A stretch of DNA of 64,000 bases from Augochlora pura. Taxonomy: Eukaryota; Arthropoda; Insecta; Hymenoptera; Halictidae. This document shows, piece after piece, positions 44,950 through 57,095 of the stretch. The position numbers and the translations under genes were made by a program. Within the stretch, counting starts at the first letter, position 1. Every line of letters begins with the position of its first letter. The stretch covers positions 9,486,001 through 9,550,000 of the forward strand of contig NC_135772.1 in NCBI RefSeq assembly GCF_028453695.1. Direction: 5' to 3'. The notes under the pieces were generated by a model. It had not been told where the DNA came from, searched no databases, and saw only the letters and a list, made by a program, of their open reading frames with translations.

Positions 44950-45187
44950 GCGACTTTTTGACAAAATCTACACTGATACGAATACATACTTTTAACGTAC
45001 TACGAGGAGTAAAATCAATATATTTTTGTTATTAGTTAATCAATTTTGTTATAATTTGGAATAAATAAACTTTATACATGTGTTCATTCATAATGAAAAG
45101 TTTATTGCACAATTTTACATGCCTTCCTTGATTTCAACAAAATTCTTTTATAAGCAATGAGGGTACGAATACTTATGAGACTGACTG
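44950..45187 (+). mobile_element. solo right inverted repeat of the 7099-type Tc1 element
   Basis: It matches the right-hand 220-bp inverted repeat of 7099-8770 (inner motif near 44972-44990, CGAGGAGTAAAATCAATAT near 45003, and terminal ACTTATGAGACTGACTG), followed by TA at 45188-45189. The transposase and left end are absent. Confidence 0.85.
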
Positions 45188-45199
45188 TAGATATGACTA

Positions 45200-45321
45200 T
45201 TAACCTCTTAGGCACGATGTTCCATTATAGTGGCTTTCGCGGATGTTTCGTGTTTTACTCAATTGTATTATTAATTATTAAAGTAAATTTAGTTATGAAA
45301 AATTTCATTCTAAGAGGTTAA
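45200..45321. mobile_element. short TTAA element, family F1 (122 bp)
   Basis: TTAA at 45200-45203 and 45318-45321. The left end TTAACCTCTTAGGCACG and the sequence TATAGTGGCTTTCG match 6399-6894; the right end is CTAAGAGGTTAA. It is an internal-deletion derivative. Confidence 0.82.
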
Positions 45322-47472
45322 GACTCGGTCAGATTTTTGGTGAAAGAAAATTGCGACATCATAAATTGAAAAATGAAGAAACTAATATTAAGATCTAAAA
45401 ATAGCAACTTAAAGGAATTGTTTTAAGTAGATATTAATGCTCACATTGAGAAATTATAATTTTTTTGTTACAAAGTGTTGTATTGCAATAAGAAATATTC
45501 AAGTTTGAAACGGAATAGATTCTTGTTGCTATTATAGCGTTTTAATATGCGAACATTACAGAGTCGTTACACTATAGTATTGTATTGCATCTCAAGTTTC
45601 GATCAGTGAATCATAACGTTCCTATGAGAAATTCGGCGCGACTGAAAACGTGATCGGGCATCGACTTGTGACACAGTTACAATTTAAAATGACGGTCGAC
45701 GCTGACCACAATGTAATGAGCTGTAACTTTCTACAACTAAGCCTAATGGATCAATTATGCCGTGCGTACCGTATCATTTAGTTCTTTCGAACGTGGTATC
45801 GTTAAACTTTTTTTTCGACGCGATCCTCGCGTTCTATTCGTTGTGTAATTCCAGTCGGAGCGGACGTCGCGCCACCGTTCGAGACAATCGGAAACGCGCG
45901 ATCGCGATCGCGAACTACGAATAATTCACTTCTTCGATTCTAGGTTAATCGGGTAAAAGTGGCGGTAATGAAGTTCGCAGGTGTAAAGAGAAAGCGCAAT
46001 CAGTCTGGCGTAACAGCGACGAACGACGCGTGTTGTCAAGGGTCACTTTTACTCGGTCGTGCGAGAAAAAACCTTGGGAAGTTGAGGGATGATCGGACTA
46101 ACTCACTTCATTTTCCTACCCGATCACTTTTCCATAATTCCCTCCGTGATGCATACGCATGTTTTGTGCGGCGTTACGAGGTGACTTTGGACAAAAACGT
46201 TCGATTTTTGTGAGAGCTTCGTAAACTCTATTCGAATGAAATTATTCCGTGGTTTTCATATTGTTATTAAATTCATATACGTAGTGAGAATAATTATACA
46301 TCGAATGCAACTTTTATATCGTAAATCACATTTAAAAAAAAACTTCAAAAATCATCATATTTGTATATTCTTATATTAGAAATAATAGAAAATAGAAATA
46401 AAAAGATATAATTATTTTTTGGTTTTCGTTCAGATATTCGTGAAAATGTAAACGTTATCTTGATTCTATAATTATGTAGACTATTGTATTCTCTTTAAAA
46501 ATGAAATTGTTACAGTGTACTGTTTATTGCTAATAAATGTAGTATTATCATTAGTTTGATGCAAAGAATACGCAGTTCTCCCAGGTTACACATTCACAGC
46601 CTTTGTCAGACTGTACTTATTTAATAAACATAATTATGGAAACAAATGTCGATATTATGAACTCGGTAATTATAGAAATTATAACTCTGAAGCAAGAGAA
46701 GTCTGAAAGAAATTATTCTCGTCATTTTCTTAATTTCCTCGGTACTATCAATTTATTTTATTTATTTATTTATTTACTATATTTATTGAAATACCGGCTC
46801 TAAAACCAATATAACATTCAATTAAAAACTTCACATCGACACGACACTCCTGTATCCTACTATGAGTCTGTGAAGTATGAAGTTCGTACATGCTGTGAAT
46901 GCCTCGCGGACGGTAGTCAGCAAAATGGCGGCCGAGCCGCTTGCTTGGCGTATCGCCGGCTCGTTCGAAGTGTATTCTCGAGCTCGATTCAATCACGGTT
47001 TCCTAACCTTGGGACGACAAATTACGTTCGCCGCGATGTAGTTCCGATTGAGCCGTGCCGGACGTGACGGACACTGGTATGCGCCAACCGCGTTAATTAA
47101 ATGCAAATTGTACCGTGTAACATGGCCGGCGTGACCCCCCGATCCACGAGCAGCACTTTCGCGTCGCGTCGTCTCGGCCATGAACGGTTCTGTTACAATC
47201 TTATCATTACGGAACCGATGGATCCAGCTAGATCCCTCCTTTATGTTCTTTCGGCGATGCGTCGTCTCTCGAGGATTGCCAGCCGTTTACATAGTTGCTT
47301 GACTATGCTGCATAGGTCTGCGCAGAAATGCTCACGGCTTTGTTCCTTCGAAAGTCGACATTCTCGATTTCTCCGCTTGCGTGATCTATTCAAATCAACA
47401 CTGCTACTACCGCTACTATCAATAATAATGATAGTAATGACAATAACAATAATAACATTTTCAGAGACAGTC
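45322..47472. other. unassigned sequence with GC-richer islands
   Basis: The GC-richer parts are about 45780-46210 and 46850-47340. Frames there (45959-46213 on plus; 47101-47595 on plus, the latter running into an F4 element) have no domain. A (TTTA)n run lies at about 46757-46776. No gene recognised. Confidence 0.4.
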
Positions 47473-47739
47473 GTAACACTTTACCGACCGGTCATTCGGT
47501 CAGAAAAATTTATTTCAACGTTAAATTTTCGTTTCTATTTTGATTTCATTTATCTTATTAATCGCGACAGATATTTAATATTTAAAAAGTTATAGAATAA
47601 TATTGGAGCTAAGCGTAGTACAATCTAATGCAGTTACCTCAATAATAAATACAAAATTAATGGTTACTGTGACAACCGATTCACAGGCTACCGGTGGGGG
47701 AAAGGCCAATTTATGGGCTACCGGTCGGTAAAGTGTTAA
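47473..47739 (+). mobile_element. TTAA element, family F4 (267 bp), uninterrupted copy
   Basis: The left end GTAACACTTTACCGACCGGT has a decayed target; the right end is ACCGGTCGGTAAAGTGTTAA. It is collinear with 15977-16346 but lacks the nested F3 copy, reading AGTACAATCTAATGCAG at that site. Non-coding. Confidence 0.87.
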
Positions 47740-49317
47740 TTGGTTTTTAGTTATTATAAAACTTCTTTCGTAAAAGCTTATAAAGATGTTTATCTCTAGG
47801 TTTACAGAGCTTTGAAAGAAACTATTTTATATTGTTATTGTATATAAAAGTAGGCCTAGTATCCTTATTCGGATTTATAGCGATTTATATTGTAATATCT
47901 GTGGCAAGTATGAAATTTAATAAATCCCTGAGGAACATGTCTTCGCAACTTCAATGATCGTAACTTGTAAGGTTTGTGAAACTAGTTTTGAATTTAACAG
48001 GCAATATAGAGTAGAGGTTTACGGTATAAATTCTACCAGGATATAAAACTTATTATTTGGTTCATATAAATTCTGTACGCTCATGTGCTATTCATACTTG
48101 TCGTCGTCACGAGAATGTCTCGCTGTATGTTCATTAATATTCCCTTTGTCAGCTAATTGGTGAATTTTGCAAGCAATTCCTGCCCCTTTATGCGCTGTTT
48201 CGAACGTATTCACTAAAAAACCATTCGAATTCGGCTTTCATATATCCATATTTACCACGACAGCATAATACAAGCATAGCAACGACACAACGAAAACAAA
48301 ACCGTCGGTACAAATCAATGGGGCAAACTTTGCCCCCTAAAACAATGTCGATGCTCAAAAGAACATATTTAAATGCAGATTTAATAGAACAATGAAGTAG
48401 TATGCGGCAATGGTTGCATTAAAGAAAGCCGAAGTCATAATTTGCGCGGGGTCCAGGTACACCATATAATAAGCTTGATTCGTTCTCGTCGCATAGCCGC
48501 AGGAAAGTGTCACCGTTCCTATTAATCGAATCTGTTGATTGTTCAGAAACTTGCAAGAGCGAAAAGGCGTGGTGCGGGAACAGATAAAATAAAACGCATC
48601 GATATCGAGGCGCAATCGTCCTTTCCATCGAACCGATTGGATTTTAGAGAAACACGGGAAAACGGAAAGAGCGTGATCGTTCGATCGATTTTCTGATTTC
48701 TGGTGAGTCAACATTATTTATCGAATTATAAACGCCTGAGATGAAGCCCGGCGGGAGATCTTACGTCTCCCTTTCTGTTGTCAGCGTAGTTTCTTACCGA
48801 GCAATATAGTAGTTTCTTATTTTTTTCATTTTTTTTTTTGGCTATCGCCTGCTCTCGCAAACGATACGGTTCGATACGCTTTTCGTTCGTTCGAGGGTTC
48901 GTCGGAGATGTAGCAGCTTGTCTTCTGTGTACGCTAACGCAATTTTGTTTTGCACGATTTGCACGATAGTTTGTGATAGACGTGTGCTCTCTGTACGTCT
49001 CGATGTGCTGCTTTACTATTTCCAGAGATTTTGCTATCCTGCACAGAGCGCGTCGGAATTCGCGGCACAACCGATCAGTGAGTGATTCTGCGTAAGAAAG
49101 TAAGAAACAAACTTGGTATAACATATTTTTATCCGGGTCTCAGTTTTAAAGAAAATCGATCTTAAAGTTTGTTCATTTTTGTGAAGGATTGATTACTATT
49201 GGAAATGGGCGTTTAAATATATTTAAACTAATGTATAGTTTTCAAAAGAAACTTTATTCTACGGCGCGTGAGGGAGCTCTTTTCTCTACAGATGGCTTAC
49301 ATGTATATTTTCCTATC
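47740..49317. other. unassigned sequence
   Basis: Minus-strand frames at 48355-48714 (119 codons) and 48726-49124 (132 codons) are the longest open stretches but have no motif known to me. The first includes a hydrophobic C-terminal segment. I do not call either. Confidence 0.4.
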
Positions 49318-49957
49318 TTAACCAGTTAACTGTGGCGCCCTCGTTTAAAAGTGCGCACAGTTTTGTGTTGCCAGAATCGAGCCACGACGAATATATTCGT
49401 CAATCACAGAGTAAGTTGCGCTGGTAAGATATTGGATGAAAAAGATGGGTTTATTTTATAAAATTGAAAATTTTATTACTAATATTTACTTCTTTGGTTA
49501 ACATAAGCACTGTTTGGGGTTTGATACAGCAAGATGAAGATCAAGATCGCCGAAAATTCAAAGTTGCTGCTCTTCTGACGAGTTAGCTTTCTAGTTTATA
49601 AATCCACTTTTTGACTTTTGCCTTTGCCCCTTTTAGGTTAACATCTGAAAAACGTTATCATCGCACATAAATAAATTCATTACGCGAACTGGTAAACTTT
49701 TTCAACCAGTGCATACGGGGACGGATGACATCATCTCAAACTGTTTATATTTTCTATTTGTTTGTTTTATTCCGGCATAGCCTCAAAATATTCTACACAT
49801 CTTGAAATTTGAGAATATGTTTTGTTTTTCTCAAAAATTGCAATTGAAATAGCTAATAGTCACTGATTTATACGCATGACGAGTATACTCGTCAATACGC
49901 AAAATTTTGCCACTTCTCCACGACGAGTATACTCGTCAATCACAGTTAACTGGTTAA
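49318..49957 (-). mobile_element. TTAA element, family F3, long form (640 bp)
   Basis: TTAA at 49318-49321 and 49954-49957, ends TTAACCAGTTAACTGTG and CACAGTTAACTGGTTAA. Perfect palindromes GACGAGTATACTCGTC lie at about 49879-49894 and 49921-49936. Very similar to 30773-31456 outside one variable block. Non-coding. Confidence 0.92.
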
Positions 49958-51823
49958 TTTCCATCGTTTCTAAGAACATTGATTTGTTTTTGCTCATGCA
50001 CAAATATCGAATTGTGGGTGACACGTAATATTCCAATAGTAACCGTCTATTCTTCTACTGCAGTTGCCACCATCGAAGGTAGTATTTACAAACTTTAATT
50101 TTTACGACGTATGTATGTAGTAAATAGAATATTCTATTGGCAACGTTCATAAAGACCATCTCGGACGGAGGAGGAATTAAATCCTTTACCAAGGTGGACA
50201 AACTTTGATGTTGATTTTCTCGAAAACGGAGACCCAGATAAAAAAAAGCTTAAACCCTTGTTTCATAATTTTATACGTAGAATCACATCCTGTACCACCC
50301 TGTATAGTTCTTCGCCGAATAATCTGTTATCGAACCTGAAGCACATTTTTTCTTTAAATAATTCTAATAAATTGAAAGTAATCTATGTTATGTATTTGAT
50401 GAATGTATTTCTGACACAAAAATACAAAATCTAGGGATCACAAATACAGGAATAATTGCGAAATAAGACGTCGTGTTATTTGAAATAATATCATTTCGAA
50501 TGTATCCAGATCCTCCGGCTACGAATAATGACAGTTTTACAATCGACCACAAAGAAAGAACAATATGAATCCGTGAGACGGCATCGAAATACCGTACTCC
50601 TTGAACACGTTGAAGACAGTAAAATAACCGGTCGGATCGTTTCCTCGATGGGAGGAAGCACACGGAGAATTTCCCGTCCCGTTTTCAGACGACGACTGTT
50701 TCGAGTCATTCGCTCGACCGTTCTCCGGCTCGTTGCTGACTCCGTTGCTGGTTTGTTTATTGACTCAGGGGCCATGTCCCAAGTTCGTCGATATAACAGC
50801 CGTCGACCTGAAGCGAGACGCGATCCGGCTTCGGAAATAATATTCAATTTTTTCATTTATTACTGCGCCGTGTTGTCTCGCGAATATCGTTGCGCGCGCC
50901 GGAGACAAATAATTGCATCGCGGAATGGATTGAACAATCCGTGGAAATTTTTAACTGTATTTTAGCGTCTCTCTCGCGTGACTATAGACACGGTGCACGC
51001 TGTCATTTCCGTGCGGCCGTGATGCTGTTTCGTTTCGTTTCGTTTCGCTGTTGCGCTTCGCGTTGCGTTTAGTGCAATTTTCATGCGAGTCAATGATTTG
51101 ACCGATGGGCACAAAATTTCCTTGTGGAAACGCCGAGCGAAACAAAACTGCCTGATGCAGTTTAGAGGCGACGTTGTTTCCTCATATTAGCACATGCTGC
51201 GAACTATTATCGCTAGACTGCAGTTCTTTCCGCAAATTCTCATTTTGAATTATTTTGCAAAATTAGAATCGATGGAAAGCTTTCTTGTCCAGTTAAATAA
51301 CTACATGATGAAAAACAAAGTAAGATTATTATTAAATATTGATAATTTGTACGTTTGCAAAGTATGTACACACAGTTTTAATCAGAAAATTGTGTAATAG
51401 TCCTGTAAAGGTAAATTTTTTAGTTGCTTTAAAAAAATTTTTTAATTGATTACACTTTTGATCAAAAGATTGAAGCAAAAATCTTTATAATAGTTACATT
51501 TCAGAATACTTTCGTAGTTAATTTTTATAAAAATTAACGCTTACAACAAATTCTTTAATTCTAACGTACCCGCGCTACATTTCGTAGAAGATATGTATGT
51601 TTAATTAATTTTGTTCCTTAACTTTGTTCTTCTATTCAGATTGCATATTCAATAATAAAACTAAATTGTTCAAATTCGAATGTACTAATAGCCACACCTA
51701 ATGTCCAATTGCCAACACATTATGATACAAGTTCTGAATAATAGATTATGTATTTAAAATAGATGATTAGAACCAACATGATATATGCAGTTTTGTCATT
51801 CTTCTCATAGCTTATATGAGTGC
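49958..51823. other. unassigned sequence
   Basis: The segment at 50160-50310 (AGACCCAGATAAAAAAAAGC and CACCCTGTATAG) looks like a decayed dispersed repeat. The GC-richer stretch 50520-51140 has a 145-codon + frame (50528-50965), Arg-rich and unidentified. A (GTTTC)n patch lies near 51028-51046. Confidence 0.4.
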
Positions 51824-52830
51824 AATAATAATTATTATTATTCTTTATTAACGGGCTAGTAAGACCCTTTTGTGTTACTTAGAGGTTGTATATATATACA
51901 TAGTCCGGAACACATTTAAATAATATAAATTAAAGATTATAATATAAGAGTGTGTCACGAAGTAATTACAGAGTGTATGTTTTAATGGCTAGAGTTGCTG
52001 CATTTGTAAATTGGCCCAATGAATTGCCAAAGAAGTCGATTTTTCTATTAAGTTTATTTGCTGTTCTCAATGCTCTGGTTATACAATTCTGAGATCCCAA
52101 ATTGGTTTTAAAGTAACCTACGTGAAATAATTCTCTTGACCGTATTGCTTTAGGAACCTTTAGTTTTATTAGTTTTAGAATGGATGGACAATCGATTATT
52201 TGGTTAATAATTTTCAAAATGAAAAAAATGTCTGCCAAAGTTCTCCTTTGTTTGATTGTACTCATGTTCATGGTATTAAGGATAGGTTCATAATGGTGTG
52301 AATAATAATGGTGTTCCAATTTTAAATGAAGCGAATCTTAAGAATTTGTGCTGAATTCTTTCTAACTTATCGATATAACATTGCTGATAAGGATTCCATA
52401 TTTGTGAACCATATTGAAGATGGGGGAGAACTACCGATGAGTAAAGAATTTTTAGGGTAATCGGATTTTTGAAATCTGTAGAATGTCTAATTAAGAATCC
52501 CGGAGATCTGGATGCTGAGTTTGTGAGATGGAAGAAGTGATCGGCGACGGAAAGAGTTTGGGAGAAGTGGATTCCAAGATCGCAAACTGTATTACGATCC
52601 ACTAAAGGTGTATCACCGATGTAATAAGTGAACTCTATTAAATTTCTATTTCTTGTGAATTTTCGGGAGTGACATTTGGAGACATTCATTTTCATCATGT
52701 TTATATTGCACCATTCTTGAAGTCTGTTAATGTCATCCTGTATGCTTATAGCATCATTCAGAGTACGTACCGTACGGAACATTTTTAGATCATCTGCAAA
52801 GAGTAGCGCTTTACAAGAACGAAAAATTAT
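51824..52830 (-). mobile_element. 5'-truncated non-LTR retrotransposon (jockey/I-like)
   Basis: On the minus strand the sequence runs from a reverse-transcriptase fragment at the gap edge (52830) through the C-terminal region to a short 3' tail of AAT/ATT repeats at about 51824-51848. The 3' microsatellite tail and absence of LTRs indicate a LINE-type element. The clade (jockey or I-like) is inferred from general resemblance. The 5' part is lost in the gap or truncated; the far side of the gap shows no matching sequence. Confidence 0.82.
51966..52830 (-). pseudogene. reverse transcriptase C-terminal part, frameshifted
   Basis: The first piece (52830 down to 52288) contains the polymerase core motif LLFADDLKMF (F-A-D-D box), then DDINRLQEWCNINMMKMNVS, YIGDTPLVDRNTVCDLGI and QYGSQIWNPYQQCYIDKLER, all standard landmarks downstream of the active site in LINE polymerases. 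A frameshift near 52300 leads into a second piece (52319-51966) with the usual tail (RRTLADIFFILKIINQIIDC, then RSRELFHVGYFKTNLGSQN). The N-terminal fingers and endonuclease are absent. It cannot be functional. Confidence 0.88.
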
Positions 52831-52930
52831 NNNNNNNNNNNNNNNNNNNNNNNNNNNNNNNNNNNNNNNNNNNNNNNNNNNNNNNNNNNNNNNNNNNNNN
52901 NNNNNNNNNNNNNNNNNNNNNNNNNNNNNN
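52831..52930. other. assembly gap (100 N)
   Basis: Exactly 100 N. It truncates the reverse-transcriptase fragment on its left; the right flank is unrelated sequence. Confidence 0.99.
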
Positions 52931-53716
52931 GAAGCGTTTAAGTAAAGAAAACAAGATTGCAGCGGGCACGAATCGGCGAGTAAACACACTTCGCCCGGAA
53001 GCGTTCCGTGGATTAGAGCAAAAGAATAACAGGGCTAGGTGTGAAAAAAAAACAAAACAAAAAAAGAACACGTAAAAAGAGAAGATCGGTTGCATTTCCC
53101 TCCTCGCCCGGCCCGTTTTCTTTCTCTGTTTCTCTTTTCCTCCGGGAACGATGGGTATCGCGAACAATTTAAATGAATTTGCATGGATTTTCCATTTATC
53201 CGTCTGCCGTCCGTTTATTGCATATTTATCGAAAGCGGCGAGCAACTAATGCGATAAATTTCAATAAGCCCACCGGGCGACGCGTCACTCGGCAACTTTA
53301 ATATTCATACAAATTCGGTGAATACTCGCTAAAGCCAAGGGATGGGCGGACGCGTCGTAATGTTCGCGAAATCAGGAAACGCAAGCGGCTTAAGCCACCG
53401 GTGCCTCGGTCGCAGAGCTTCTCCGGCTACGCGCGTACGAAGACACGAACGATCCTCCGGACCAGGATGCTGATTTACGATCGAAAGTCCAAGTCGGGAA
53501 CGATTCCAGCGAGATCCACTCGAGCCGGCAATCCACTGGCTAACCTCTGTCATGTTACTCCGGCGGCTGTGCTGCGCGACCTCCTGCCGATCCGTCGCGC
53601 GCATGACAATCGTTTTCTTTAATTAAACATTGCTGTTTCTTCGAAACTTTACTAGCGGCGGCGTCTTTTGTCTATCCTCCCGCGCTTAAGCGACGTCGAA
53701 CGCTCGTTTTGTCGGC
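52931..53716. other. unassigned GC-rich sequence
   Basis: GC-rich, especially 53090-53600. Overlapping frames on both strands (53329-53622) have no domain. Purine/A-rich patch at 53040-53080. No gene recognised. Confidence 0.4.
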
Positions 53717-53966
53717 TTAACCCCTTGCACTACGATTCCTTTCACGCTGCATTGATTAACACTTATTTGTCGTTAATATTTTCCTTAATAAGACCAGACA
53801 ATTCTTGTTTCTTTTATTGTCTTCATGTACGTTCGTTTTCAGACTTTGATAATAGAAAAATAAATTTGATTTTCCTTTAAAATAGATGAGTAATATTCGC
53901 CTATTTAGTAGATCTCGCATGAAATTTGTATCACGAGTCTAACTCGTAGTTATAGTGCAAGGGTTA
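53717..53966 (-). mobile_element. TTAA element, family F2 (250 bp)
   Basis: The left end TTAACCCCTTGCACTACGA and right end TAGTTATAGTGCAAGGGTTAG are inverted repeats. The internal sequence (ATAAGACCAGACAATTCTTG) is the complement of that in 58955-59207. The right TTAA is mutated to TTAG. Non-coding. Confidence 0.85.
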
Positions 53967-53988
53967 GCTTGTCCCTGGATATCAATTA

Positions 53989-55271
53989 TTGGGTTGGCAA
54001 GAAAGTAATTTCGGTTTGCACCAGTAGATAGCGTTATGTTTGATTCGTTATTCTTTGTCAATGTTAGAATTTTTTTTCTTTTGAGATTTGATAGTCAATA
54101 CCTCTAGGTTGCTTTAGAAACAAATTCCGTGTAATTTTGTTTACAACTGTTAGTTTACGGCCAGTTTTAATATGGAGTGCGAAAAGCAGCATTTTCGACA
54201 CATTTTACTTTTTTATTTTCATAAAGGCAAGAAAACGGTCGAGGCTCAGAAAGAGACATGTGAAGTTTATTGTGTTGATTGTTTAACAGAACGCACGTGT
54301 CGGAATTGCTTTAAACAATTTCGTTTTGGAGATTTCTCATTGAAAGATGACCAAACGGTCGACCTTTTGAAGTTGATGATGACAAAATAAAAACAATAAT
54401 TGAATCGAATCGTCATATAACTGTGCGAGAGATTGCAAAACAGTTAAATGTATCACACACAACAATTAAAAATCATATAAGAGGTCTTGGACTTGTTAAG
54501 AATCTCGATATTTGAGTTCCGCACGAATTGAAAGAAATTCACCTAACACAACGAATCAATATTTGTGATACGCATTTCAAACGTAATGCAATCGAGCCTT
54601 TTTTGAAACGAATTATCACTGACGATGAAAAATGGATCGTCTACAATAATTGTAATCGAAAAAGATAATGGTCTAAGCATGATGAACCAGCACAAACCAT
54701 ATCAAAAGCTAAGTTGCATCGAAAAAAGATCATGCTGTCAATTTGGTGGGGTTACAAAGGTGTTGTGTATTTTGAGCAGCTTCCAAACAACCGAACGATC
54801 AACTCAGATGTTTATTGCCAACAACGTGTGAAATTGGAGGAAGCAATCAAAAAGAAAAGGCCAGAATTGGCAAATCCCAAAGAAATCGTGCTCCACCACG
54901 ACAATGCGGGGCCTCACACATCTTTAACAACACGTACGAAACTATTGTAGCTTGGTTGGGAAGTGATGTCGCATACTCCATACAGCCTCGACCTTGCCCC
55001 ATCAGATTATCATTTATTTCGTAGTTTACAAAACTTCTTAAATGGTAAAAATTTCAGCAATAACGATCACCTCAAATCGCACTTGGTTGAGTTTTTTGCT
55101 GTTAAGGACCAAAAATTCTATGACCGCGGGATTATGAAGTTAACAGAAAGATGGCAAAATGTCATCGAACAGAATGGAAGATATTTGACTGATTAAAGTT
55201 CATTTTTTGTATAGAAAAAATTGAGTTTTATGTCACACTGAAAACCCGAAATTACTTTCTTGCCAACCGAA
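53989..55271 (+). mobile_element. full-length mariner, degraded (1283 bp)
   Basis: The ends TTGGGTTGGCAAGAAAGTAA and TTACTTTCTTGCCAACCGAA are flanked by TA (53987-53988 and 55272-55273). It lies 22 bp from an F2 element. It carries one transposase gene with a frameshift and three stops. Confidence 0.93.
54172..55196 (+). pseudogene. mariner transposase, broken (DD34D)
   Basis: The ATG at 54172 gives MECEKQHFRHILLFYFHKGK. A frameshift near 54355 leads to the second helix-turn-helix (HITVREIAKQLNVSHTTIKN). In-frame stops lie near 54514 (where a Trp of WVPHEL is expected), near 54666 and at 54948-54950. Catalytic blocks: TDDEKWIVYNN (first Asp), HHDNAGPHTS (second Asp) and LDLAPSDYHLF (third Asp). 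The second-to-third spacing is 34 residues, counting the stop as one. It ends RWQNVIEQNGRYLTD at the stop at 55196. The complete domain order and normal length show that a full mariner inserted here and then decayed. Confidence 0.93.
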
Positions 55272-56077
55272 TAGGTACAGCGCGGAGTCGGATATTTGGG
55301 CTAAAAAACTGTGGCGAAGTCGATTTCAAAAATTATAAAGAATTTAAAATTGTTACTTTCCGAGATAGTTAAATGTTCCAATACCTTTCCTTTCATTCGA
55401 TTCGCCCGTGATTTCCTTCGTTAATTAACCAACTTCTAAATTGTACGTTAAGCACGAAAATCAACTCGACAAATTCCCATAAAATCTAAGTAAACTGAGT
55501 AGTAACGGAACAGAAACTAGGGCATTCAAATTTATCACAGTGAATGCAACATATCTGCTTATATTATATATGTTGGCTCGAAGTAATATTGTTTTATGGT
55601 ACAGATACAATTATGTTTATTTTTTACAAAAGAGGATATTCATATGTCGGTAATCGGCAAAAGTTGTGCGGTTGTATTGTCAACGTACAAGTTAAGCAAT
55701 CTGGATGCTATTACAATACTTGCGCATGCATCGTAGTGATTTTACTTATTCTCCACTTTGTTCCACAACTTTATTTTTCTTGTACTAGGCGAGAAATAAT
55801 TATAAACTAGTAGGAATAACAGAAAACATAAGAAATAAGTTCCAAAACAGTGTAATCTGTTCATTTGAGAGCACCAATGCTCAAAGACCAGCGCGTAATT
55901 TGAGAAGCAGGAAAGAATAAGAGCCATTGTTTGATGCGAGTAAATCTTGAAGTCGGGATTCCTGTAATTAGAAAAATTCAGTTCGACTCTATTAGAGTAA
56001 CGTAGATGGTCGCCTCGCGCGATTAGAGGGCCGGAGTGAGCAGCCGATTGATTAATCGTTGGATTCTGTAGTTTCAG
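55272..56077. other. intron (presumed) upstream of exon at 56078
   Basis: AT-rich. It ends in a splice acceptor (GTAGTTTCAG at 56068-56077). Nothing else recognised, and the overlapping frames at 55544-55810 (+) and 55742-56155 (-) are not called. Confidence 0.5.
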
Positions 56078-56353
56078 AGAGCGTGTTTTCCGCTGCCGTT
56101 GGGGTCGGGGTGGGTGGCTACACCTGGGGTGCTCCCACGCCACCACCTGGATCACCCTACAGTCCTGTCCCTGTGACGCAGCTCGAACTACTGGCCAAGA
56201 ATTTGGCCAGTTTGGCTCCTCCGGGTCAACAGGCGCTCAGTCTTCAAGGTGTCGGTGTGAACGTCGGAAGTTTACATCACGCACAACATACTCAGCACAC
56301 TCAACACACGCAGCACACGCTCAACCTGACCGGTCTTCATCATCTGCATCATG
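56078..56353 (+). CDS. internal exon of a transcription-factor-like gene (possibly MTF-1)
   Basis: The exon lies between acceptor TTTCAG and donor GTGAGTAA. It is 276 bp, both borders phase 1, and open throughout. It encodes a Gly/Val-rich start, GGYTWGAPTPPPGSPYSPVP, then VTQLELLAKNLASLAPPGQQ and an HTQHTQHTQHT repeat, ending in a His-rich LTGLHHLHH. There is no folded domain; Pro/Gln/His/Ser richness is typical of activation regions of nuclear regulators. The last base joins the next exon (60413) as G + GT = Gly, so the phase fits exactly. The reading frame, codon balance and splice sites make a real exon likely. The MTF-1 identity rests only on the cysteine motif in the following exon and on memory of that family. 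Earlier exons (expected zinc fingers if MTF-1) are not found in the window. Confidence 0.8.
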
Positions 56354-57095
56354 GTGAGTAATTTCCAGCGTAATTTGCATCCTCCTATACTCGATCTTCC
56401 GTATAGATTCGGAGGATAGAGGATAAGTTGTCACGATTTTAACTCAAATAATTTTTTCCTCACTAATAGTCTTTTTGTTAATTGTCGGATGAGATGGCAC
56501 ACGCTTTCTTCTTATTATTTCATTCCATTTCTTTTTTAATAAAACAATTCAACGTGTTTTATTCGATAAATGTAAAATGAATTATAGCCGAAAACAGATC
56601 AAAAGGAATTATTGTTATAAGTTGCAGACGATAGAAAAATGTTATAGCAAACTGGTCACCGGTTTCTATGTTCGTGATAAAAAAATCTTTCGAATTTTAT
56701 TTCCAATATATGCCTGGCAAACGCGTCAATTCTTTGCGTTTTTTTCCCGCAGCATTGTAACAATATGTAGAATGTATACAATGTAACAATGTCAGTCAGA
56801 TTGAATGGTTTTGTCAACTTTGTTGGTGTGCTGCGGATTTACTTTTCGTTTGCTTTCCATCGTGTATGCAGAATTCGGCGCGGCGAGGAAATAATTAAAA
56901 ATTCGGGCTTTTGAACCGTACGGGCGCAAGTCTGACGGTATTGCATGAAATGTAATAAATCGCATTCGCGATGTGCAGTCTGCGTATGAAAAGACAAGAT
57001 GAATGCTTTAAATCTTGTTTTACGAAAGCGATAAATCTCTGCAGAACGTTTTTTGAAATATCCAATGTTCTACTCTATTTTTCTTGTATCGTCTA
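56354..57095 (+). other. intron, first part
   Basis: Starts with the donor GTGAGTAA. AT-rich. The 69-codon frame at 56577-56786 is not convincing. The intron (56354-60412, 4059 bp) continues through the elements listed next. Confidence 0.7.

Noticed and set aside
52288..52989. Reverse-transcriptase frame continuing across the gap
   Set aside because: Only the part up to 52830 is real sequence. The continuation depends on N bases and the right flank is unrelated.
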